From CAVYUC01 sp963771595 (lineage in GTDB: Bacteria > Bacteroidota > Bacteroidia > Bacteroidales > Prolixibacteraceae), in NCBI GenBank assembly GCA_963771595.1, contig CAVYUC010000012.1, positions 310,001-374,000 of the forward strand: DNA of 64,000 nucleotides. Reading direction: 5' to 3'. Positions 57,534 to 64,000 of this stretch are shown here, piece by piece (within the stretch, counting starts at the first letter, position 1; each line of letters opens with the position of its first letter). The notes under the pieces are model-generated. The model ran no database searches and was not told the origin of the DNA. It worked only from the letters and a program-made list of their open reading frames with translations. The translations under genes and the position numbers were made by a program.

Positions 57534-60146
57534 ATGAAAAAGACATTTTTATTTTTAATCCTGATGGTTTTCGGTGCATTTATTCATGCACAGGATGTGA
57601 ATTTCGAATTCCTGAATTCGGACCTGCCGGTTGATGAACGGGTGGATATTCTTGTTTCGCAAATGACGGTTGACGAAAAAATTGACCAGATGGTGTACAC
57701 AGCGCCTGCAATTGAGCGTTTAAACGTGCCGGAATACAACTGGTGGAACGAAAGTTTGCACGGTGTTGCGCGTGCCGGTTATGCCACTGTTTTTCCACAG
57801 TCGATTACCATTGCCGGATCGTGGGACAAAGATTTAATGTTTAATGTTGCCACTGCTATTTCCGACGAAGCGCGTGCCAAGCACCACGAATTTGTGCGCC
57901 GCGGGAAACGTGGAATTTACCAGGGACTTACATTTTGGTCGCCCAACATTAACATTTTTCGCGATCCGCGATGGGGGCGGGGGCACGAAACATATGGCGA
58001 GGATCCGTACCTGACCGGTCGGCTGGGTTTGCAATTTGTGAAAGGGCTTCAGGGCGACAATCCCGATTATTTGAAAGTAGTGGCCACCGCCAAGCATTTT
58101 GCAGTTCATTCCGGGCCGGAGCCGCTGCGCCACGTATTCAATGCCAAAGTGAGCGAACGTGATTTGCGCGAAACGTACCTGCCTGCTTTTCACGCCCTGG
58201 TGGTGGATGGCGGTGTTTATTCCGTAATGGGAGCGTACAACCAGTTTCGCGGGTATCCGTGCTGTGCCAATCCAATTTTGCAGAATATCCTTCGAAACGA
58301 ATGGGGATTTGATGGTTACATGGTTTCCGACTGCTGGGCGGTTTCCGATTTCTACAAATACCAGGATTTTGCTGACGATGCTGCCGAAGCAGCCGCAATT
58401 GCAGTAAAAAGCGGTACCGACCTGAACTGCGGAAATTCTTATCCGCATTTAAAAGAAGCGTATAAACGGGGAATCATTTCTGAAAAAGATTTGGAGGTAG
58501 CGGTGAAGCGTCTTTTTAAAGCCCGGTTTAAATTGGGAATGTTCGATTCGGAAGAAGAAGTTCCATATGCACAAATTCCATATTCTGTAAATGCTTCGGC
58601 AGAAAACGACCGGCTGGCATTAAAGGCAGCACAGGAAAGTATCATCCTTCTGAAAAATAAAAACAACACGCTGCCATTGTCAAAAGACATTACAAAACTG
58701 GCAGTAATTGGTCCAAATGCCGATAACTGGGAAGCGCTTCTGGGAAATTATAACGGGATTCCAAAAAATCCGGTTACGGTTCTCGAAGGGCTAAAAAATA
58801 AGTTGAACAATACTGAAATTCTTTATGCCGAAGGTGCCGATTTAGCCGAAGGAATTCATAATCTGCAACCTGTTCCTTCAAAATATTTGATGACTGCCGA
58901 CGGAAAGCAGGGAGTTACCGGCGAATATTTTGCCAATGCGAAACTCGAAGGCGAACCGGTATTTACCCGCGTTGATGAAAATATCAACTTTTACTGGGAA
59001 TCGGGTTCTCCGTCGCCGCAACTGCCCGATGACGATTTCAGCATTCGCTGGACTGGTTACCTGGTGCCTCCGGTTTCGGGGACTTACCACATTGGAAGCT
59101 GGGGAATGCCAACACTCGAAGTTTGGCTGGAAGGTGAAAAAATATTGACGCACAATACCGAACATCATGCTTTTCACAGTGAAAAAGCAGTGGATTTGGA
59201 AGCGGGTAAAAAGTACAAGTTTGTTTATGAATATAAAAACTGGTTTGGCGATGGCGATGCAAAACTGTTGTGGACAATGCCCAATCCGGATATGCAGCAG
59301 GAAGCAGTAAATATGGCCGCCCGGGCCGATGCTGTAGTGCTGGTACTTGGCCTTTCGCAACGGCTCGAAGGCGAAGAGATGCCAATTCAGGTGGATGGTT
59401 TTTCGGGTGGCGACCGCACCCATTTGAAGCTGCCCAAAACACAGCGCGATTTGATGATGGCCGTGCAGAAAACCGGAAAACCTGTAGTGCTGGTGTTGTT
59501 GAATGGAAGCGCACTGGCCATTAACTGGGCCGAACAGAATATGAATGCTATTATTTCTGCAGGCTATCCCGGGCAGGAAGGTGGAAATGCAGTGGCCGAT
59601 GTTTTGTTTGGCGATTACAATCCGGCAGGCCGTTTACCGGTTACTTACTACAAATCGGTAGATCAGTTGCCGCCATTCGAAGAATATGATATGAATAACC
59701 GCACATACCGTTATTTTACAGGTGAGCCGCTTTATCCGTTTGGATATGGTTTGAGTTACACAACTTTTGAATATTCCGGTTTGAAAGTGCCAACGAAAGC
59801 CAAAACCGGCGAAACAGTGCAGGTAAGCGTAAAGGTAACCAACACCGGAAACCGCGAAGGTGACGAAGTGGTTCAGCTTTATCTGAACGATGAAGAAGCA
59901 TCAACGCCGCGCCCCATAGTTCAGCTTGAAGGTTTTAAACGGATTCATCTGAAACCCGGCGAATCGCAGGTGGTGGAATTTACGCTGCAACCCGAACAGT
60001 TTTCAATGATTGGCAGCAGTGAAAAAAGAATAATCGAAAGCGGTTGGTTCACCATTTATGCAGGTGGCGGTCAACCTGCTTCCAAATTTTCCGGAGCAGT
60101 TTCAAAACGACTGAATCTTACCGGAAAAAACAAGATTATCGAATAG
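57534..60146 (+). CDS. Secreted GH3 beta-glucosidase/xylosidase with PA14 insert
   Basis: An 870-residue periplasmic enzyme. The signal peptide ends FIHAQ. GH3 N-terminal barrel (~30-330) carries nucleophile Asp266 in MVSDCWAV and RDPRWGRGHETYGEDP. The GH3 C-terminal domain is interrupted by a PA14 domain (~460-590; GVTGEYFANAKLEGEPVF, SIRWTGYLVPP). An Fn3-like domain (VSVKVTNTGNREGDEVVQLY) closes the protein. PA14 in GH3 enzymes usually caps the active site and narrows specificity. Single gene with a strong terminator. Confidence 0.94.
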   Translation: MKKTFLFLILMVFGAFIHAQDVNFEFLNSDLPVDERVDILVSQMTVDEKIDQMVYTAPAIERLNVPEYNWWNESLHGVARAGYATVFPQSITIAGSWDKDLMFNVATAISDEARAKHHEFVRRGKRGIYQGLTFWSPNINIFRDPRWGRGHETYGEDPYLTGRLGLQFVKGLQGDNPDYLKVVATAKHFAVHSGPEPLRHVFNAKVSERDLRETYLPAFHALVVDGGVYSVMGAYNQFRGYPCCANPILQNILRNEWGFDGYMVSDCWAVSDFYKYQDFADDAAEAAAIAVKSGTDLNCGNSYPHLKEAYKRGIISEKDLEVAVKRLFKARFKLGMFDSEEEVPYAQIPYSVNASAENDRLALKAAQESIILLKNKNNTLPLSKDITKLAVIGPNADNWEALLGNYNGIPKNPVTVLEGLKNKLNNTEILYAEGADLAEGIHNLQPVPSKYLMTADGKQGVTGEYFANAKLEGEPVFTRVDENINFYWESGSPSPQLPDDDFSIRWTGYLVPPVSGTYHIGSWGMPTLEVWLEGEKILTHNTEHHAFHSEKAVDLEAGKKYKFVYEYKNWFGDGDAKLLWTMPNPDMQQEAVNMAARADAVVLVLGLSQRLEGEEMPIQVDGFSGGDRTHLKLPKTQRDLMMAVQKTGKPVVLVLLNGSALAINWAEQNMNAIISAGYPGQEGGNAVADVLFGDYNPAGRLPVTYYKSVDQLPPFEEYDMNNRTYRYFTGEPLYPFGYGLSYTTFEYSGLKVPTKAKTGETVQVSVKVTNTGNREGDEVVQLYLNDEEASTPRPIVQLEGFKRIHLKPGESQVVEFTLQPEQFSMIGSSEKRIIESGWFTIYAGGGQPASKFSGAVSKRLNLTGKNKIIE

Positions 60147-60168
60147 TAATTGCCAGGAGATAAATAAA

Positions 60169-60207
60169 AACAGAAGCTGCCGGATGAAAGGCAACTTCTG
60201 TTTTTTT
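60169..60207 (+). terminator. Terminator after GH3
   Basis: The stem AACAGAAGCTGCC/GGCAACTTCTGTT, with one mismatch, is followed by a T-run. It also serves the convergent serine hydrolase gene. Confidence 0.8.
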
Positions 60208-60224
60208 ATGGAATGAATTTTAGT

Positions 60225-61529
60225 TTAATCGAGTATTGAACCGTAAATGGCAGCATAAACTTTGTCCCAGAAATCGTTGTGAGAAAAAGGTACAATCTGT
60301 GTCATTCCCACAAAAATAAGGTCTTCCTGCGGATCGATAAAAAATTTGGTGTTGAAATACCCGCCCCATTCATAAGTTCCCACCGATTTGGAATTTAAAC
60401 CTTTTGCATCTTCCGTTAAAAGCTGAAATCCCAAACAAAACGTCAAACCCGGAATGCTGCTGTATCCGGTTCCTTTTTTATTTAGCAGAATCAATTGATC
60501 GCTGGTCATCAATTCAATGGTTTTCGGGCTCAAAAGTTGAAAATCGTTATAGCTGCCGTTGTTAACCAGCGTTTCAATAAATCGTGCATAATCAATTGCT
60601 GTTGATGATAATCCGCCGCCTCCTGCAAAATGGTTATTTCCGGTATTTTTTGGATAATTCAGGCCGCCAATTCCACCTTCTCCATCCGAAAGTTTAAAGC
60701 CGTCATCGGTTTGATTGTACACCGGAACCAGCCTCGGCTGTTTATTTTCGGGCAGGTAAAAATAAGTATCATTCATTTCCAGCGGTTCAAAGATATTTTG
60801 TCTGAAATATTCGGCTAAAGTCTGACCGGAAACAACTTCGACAATACGGCCCAAAACATCCATATTTAATCCATACATCCATTTTTCGCCGGGCTGAAAT
60901 GCCAGCGGAACTTTTGCCAGCCGGTTTATAAATTCTTCGGTACTCCAGGTAGGATGAGACAGTCCCACGTCGTTCATGTTGAATTTTTCGTAAACTGCCT
61001 GCAGCTTCCCGGGATTAAAGGCGCCGTAAACAATCCCCGAAGTATGTGTAAGAAGCTGGCGGATAGTAACCGGCCGTTTTGCCGGCACTGTTGTATATGA
61101 CGAATCTTTTTCGTTGAACGAATCGAGCACCTGTTGGTTTTCAAATGCCGGAATGTATTTCGAGACCGGCTCGTCGAGCCAGATTTTTCCCCGCTCGTAA
61201 AGTTGCATAATGGCAACTGTTGTAACTGCTTTTGTCATTGAAGCAATCCGGAAAATATCGTCCAGTTTATAATGTACGCCGGTTTCATTGTTGCGCATTC
61301 CAAAACTCTTGTAATACAGCAGGTTTCCACCTCTTGAAACCAGGAAAATGCCACCTGGGATTTTTTTCTCATCAATATATTTTTGAATTACATTGTCGAG
61401 GTTTTTCAGCCGCTCCGAACTCATTCCGGCGACTTCGGGTTCGGTTTGATTTAAAACCTGAGAAGAGGTAACGGCGCTAAAAAACAGGATAAAAAAGCTG
61501 ATGAACAGTGTTGTAAGTTTGTTTTTCAT
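60225..61529 (-). CDS. Serine hydrolase, class C beta-lactamase-like
   Basis: A 434-residue secreted protein with a signal peptide (ending VTSSQ). The S-x-x-K motif is Ser97-Met-Thr-Lys100 (RIASMTKAV), the YxN-type motif is YGLN, and the KTG-like box is less clear near YEWGGYFN. Such proteins are often esterases or D-Ala-D-Ala peptidases rather than true beta-lactamases. Alone, convergent with GH3. Confidence 0.9.
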   Translation of the reverse strand: MKNKLTTLFISFFILFFSAVTSSQVLNQTEPEVAGMSSERLKNLDNVIQKYIDEKKIPGGIFLVSRGGNLLYYKSFGMRNNETGVHYKLDDIFRIASMTKAVTTVAIMQLYERGKIWLDEPVSKYIPAFENQQVLDSFNEKDSSYTTVPAKRPVTIRQLLTHTSGIVYGAFNPGKLQAVYEKFNMNDVGLSHPTWSTEEFINRLAKVPLAFQPGEKWMYGLNMDVLGRIVEVVSGQTLAEYFRQNIFEPLEMNDTYFYLPENKQPRLVPVYNQTDDGFKLSDGEGGIGGLNYPKNTGNNHFAGGGGLSSTAIDYARFIETLVNNGSYNDFQLLSPKTIELMTSDQLILLNKKGTGYSSIPGLTFCLGFQLLTEDAKGLNSKSVGTYEWGGYFNTKFFIDPQEDLIFVGMTQIVPFSHNDFWDKVYAAIYGSILD

Positions 61530-61737
61530 ATTTTGTTAAATTTAGTTTTGAATATAAAAGTACGAAATTGAAAGCGTTTCTTTTTACCAACGTCCACAAA
61601 AAACTGCACTTAATTTCACAATAATATCTGTCGGATTTTTTATCCTTCAGAAAAAAAATAACTCCTATTAATTTATATATCTAAATTTTGACATATCTAA
61701 ACAAAAATAATTAGTTTTAAGTTTTAATTTTTGAATT

Positions 61738-64000
61738 ATGACAACACAAAATTCAGAATTCCACCCCTTTGAAAGCTCAAATTTAAAATTCCACCTTGGT
61801 TTAGACATCGGTTCCATATCGGTAAATGCAGTATTAATCAACAGTAATAAACAGATTTTGGAAAACCGGTATGAATACTGTTACGGCAAACCTTTCGATG
61901 TATTGTTGCGGGTGCTCAGCGAAATTTTACTTCAATATGATTTTGAATCAATCGGAAGCATTGCTTTTACCGGTTCCGGAGGAAAACAGGCAGCACAACT
62001 TACAGGTGGAGTGTTTGTGAATGAAATAATTGCACAGTCCACTTCGGTTTCTGAATTGTATCCGCAAATCAGGACTGTTATTGAAATGGGTGGCGAAGAT
62101 TCAAAACTTATTTTCATGGAAAACGGCACAACAACAGCTTATTCGCGTTTGTCCGATTTTTCGATGAACAGTTTATGTGCCGCCGGTACAGGTTCATTTC
62201 TCGATCAGCAGGCCAACCGGATTGAAGTACCAATTATAAAGGAATTTGGCGAACTGGCATTAAAATCAGAAAATCCTCCGCGAATTGCCGGTCGCTGCAG
62301 TGTTTTTGCAAAAAGCGACATGATTCACCTTCAGCAGATTGCAACTCCGCTGCACGATATTGTAGCGGGACTTTGTTTTGCTGTTGCACGCAATTTTAAA
62401 AGCACGCTGGGCAGGGGGAAGAAATTTGAAAAGCCGTTCATTTTTCAGGGTGGTGTTGCTGCCAACGTTGGTATGGTGCGCGCCTTCAGAGAAATTTTTG
62501 AACTTGAAGACGGCGAACTTGTAATCCCCGAGTATCATGCGTCAATGGGCGCTTTGGGCGCTATTCTGCATGCTTTGAAAAATCAAAATGGCCATGCTGT
62601 TGGTTTTAAGGGCACCGAAGAAATCAAAAATTACCTCGCAAGCGACAGAAGCAATTCGGCACGACTCGAAATTTTGAGTTTATCGAAAGCCAAATACAAT
62701 AAAGCGGTGAAGGAAATTTCAAAAAACGACGTCAAAACTGAAGTCTTTTTGGGAGTTGATGTGGGTTCACTCAGCACAAATATTGTTTTAATCGATAAAG
62801 AAAACAATGTGGTTGCCCGCCGGTATTTGCCAACTGCATCAAAACCACTGAATGCCATTCAGCGCGGATTAAAAGAAATTTATGATGAAATTGGCAAATT
62901 TGTTACTGTGATTGGAGTAGGCACAACCGGCTCCGGACGTTATCTCACCGGCGATTTTATTGGTGCCGACATCATTCAAAATGAAATTACAGCGCAGGCA
63001 ACGGCGGCAATAACATACGACCCGACTGTGGACACCATTTTCGAAATTGGTGGTCAGGATTCAAAATATATCAGCATTGAAAATGGGGTAGTGGTCGATT
63101 TTGAAATGAATAAAGTTTGCGCTGCCGGAACAGGCTCATTTCTCGAAGAACAGGCCGATAAACTGGATATTACCATTGTTGATCAGTTTGCCGATTTGGC
63201 GTTTAAATCAGAAAAACCGGTGCGACTTGGCGACCGGTGCACAGTTTTTATGGAGTCGGATTTGAATTCGCATCAGCAAAAAGGCGCTGATATTCCGGAT
63301 TTGGTGGGAGGGCTTGCATATTCAATTGTTCAGAATTATATTCATAAAGTAGTTGGGGATAAGCCAATTGGAAATAAAATATTTTTTCAGGGAGGAGTTA
63401 CCAATAATAAAGCTGTTGTTGCCGCATTTGAAAAAATAACCGGTAAACCCATTATAATTCCGCCTCATTTTGATGTAACCGGAGCAATTGGCGCTGCAAT
63501 CCTTGCCCGAAATTCAATGGAAAAGGAACAAAAAAGCCGCTTTAAAGGATTTGATATCAGTAAAATTCCATTCACCATTTCCAGTTTCACTTGCCATGCC
63601 TGCACCAACAACTGCGAAATTCAACAGATAAAAATCGAAGGCGAAACAAAAAAATTGTTTTACGGCGGACGATGTGAAAAATATGAACTGGACGAACGCA
63701 AAGGAAAAGGGAAAGATATTCCGAACCTCTTTGAGGAGCGGTTATCCCTGCTGATGGGCGATTACCGCGAAGAACCTGAAAACGGTAAACCAACAATTGG
63801 AATTCCGCGGGCTTTAATGGTTTTTTACCAGCAGTTTCCGTTTTGGAGAACTTTTTTTGAAGCATTGGGATTCAGGATTGTTATTTCCGATCCGTCGAAC
63901 CAGCAGATTGTAACCCGTTCCATTGAACTAATGGTTGCGGAAACATGTCTGCCGGTGGAGCTGATGCACGGGCATGTTGATAATCTTTTAAGCAAAAAAG
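61738..64000 (+). CDS. Tandem ASKHA ATPase, 2-hydroxyacyl-CoA dehydratase activase-related (C-terminus cut off)
   Basis: At least 754 residues, running off the right edge. Two BadF/HgdC-type ATPase modules lie in tandem: FHLGLDIGSISVNAVLI … VIEMGGEDSKLIF … LCAAGTGSFLDQQ in the first and FLGVDVGSLSTNIVLI … IFEIGGQDSKYI … VCAAGTGSFLEEQ in the second. A DUF2229-like region with TCHACTNNCEI and GIPRALMVFY begins near residue 620. Activases of this kind pump an electron into the dehydratase via a [4Fe-4S] cluster. The Cys in the A-A-G-T-G regions fit cluster ligands. These long fusions are known from anaerobes; the partner and substrate are unknown. Confidence 0.9.
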   Translation, partial: MTTQNSEFHPFESSNLKFHLGLDIGSISVNAVLINSNKQILENRYEYCYGKPFDVLLRVLSEILLQYDFESIGSIAFTGSGGKQAAQLTGGVFVNEIIAQSTSVSELYPQIRTVIEMGGEDSKLIFMENGTTTAYSRLSDFSMNSLCAAGTGSFLDQQANRIEVPIIKEFGELALKSENPPRIAGRCSVFAKSDMIHLQQIATPLHDIVAGLCFAVARNFKSTLGRGKKFEKPFIFQGGVAANVGMVRAFREIFELEDGELVIPEYHASMGALGAILHALKNQNGHAVGFKGTEEIKNYLASDRSNSARLEILSLSKAKYNKAVKEISKNDVKTEVFLGVDVGSLSTNIVLIDKENNVVARRYLPTASKPLNAIQRGLKEIYDEIGKFVTVIGVGTTGSGRYLTGDFIGADIIQNEITAQATAAITYDPTVDTIFEIGGQDSKYISIENGVVVDFEMNKVCAAGTGSFLEEQADKLDITIVDQFADLAFKSEKPVRLGDRCTVFMESDLNSHQQKGADIPDLVGGLAYSIVQNYIHKVVGDKPIGNKIFFQGGVTNNKAVVAAFEKITGKPIIIPPHFDVTGAIGAAILARNSMEKEQKSRFKGFDISKIPFTISSFTCHACTNNCEIQQIKIEGETKKLFYGGRCEKYELDERKGKGKDIPNLFEERLSLLMGDYREEPENGKPTIGIPRALMVFYQQFPFWRTFFEALGFRIVISDPSNQQIVTRSIELMVAETCLPVELMHGHVDNLLSKK

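Noticed and set aside
1..64000. tRNA or rRNA genes
   Set aside because: I looked for T-loop GTTCRANYC-type motifs and cloverleaf arms in the gaps on both strands and found none convincing.

Overview
The window looks like chromosomal DNA of a Bacteroidota bacterium, most plausibly an environmental or marine member of the Bacteroidales/Marinilabiliales. Pointers are a type IX secretion C-terminal domain on a GH16 enzyme, Bacteroidota-typical glycoside hydrolases (GH97, GH92, GH27, GH3 with PA14), paired DUF1080 proteins, an archaeal-type ProRS, a DUF2795 protein, TAnnTTTG-like promoter elements, few Shine-Dalgarno sequences and about 40 % GC. I saw no rRNA, tRNA, CRISPR array or intact transposase gene.

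Layout. 0-3 kb: truncated SDR gene and a secreted DPP IV-type peptidase. 3.1-9.0 kb: a tight four-gene operon of a LysM protein with a degenerate lytic transglycosylase domain, two SGNH/GDSL-type proteins and an MBOAT acyltransferase, which reads as a cell-envelope O-acetylation module. 9-16 kb: DUF819 membrane protein, FadL-like porin with a Ser/Tyr/Gly-rich lipoprotein, proS. 16-27 kb: a large secreted glycosidase-like protein, a coiled-coil lipoprotein, pepT, a RelE/ParE-type toxin-antitoxin pair, tilS, a frameshifted enolase-superfamily gene, VOC, SDR and DUF1080 proteins.

27.2-30.1 kb is an accessory island. It has little coding DNA, several repeat families (180-bp direct repeats, inverted repeats, iteron-like motifs, covarying palindromes), and two small AT-rich genes (VanZ-like, PemK/MazF-like), each preceded by the same ~115-bp repeat in a cassette-like arrangement. 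It is followed by a frameshifted GH92 gene and a second DUF1080 gene.

33.5-39 kb holds a probable anaerobic ergothioneine pathway: a three-rhodanese-domain protein with a single active-site Cys (EanB-like) next to a histidine N-methyltransferase (EgtD/EanA-like), followed by a Crp/Fnr regulator, YceI and a YgiD-type dioxygenase. 39.4-42.6 kb: GH16 plus esterase operon. 42.9-46 kb: fumarase, trmD, Hsp20. 46.4-52.3 kb: a GH97-araD-araB-GH27 operon that probably releases and metabolises L-arabinopyranose. 52.4-61.5 kb: PQQ-propeller protein, ABC ATPase, cob(I)alamin adenosyltransferase, DUF2795, DsrE, SDR, YkgJ-type, GH3 and serine hydrolase genes. The window ends inside a large tandem ASKHA-ATPase (2-hydroxyacyl-CoA dehydratase activase family) gene.
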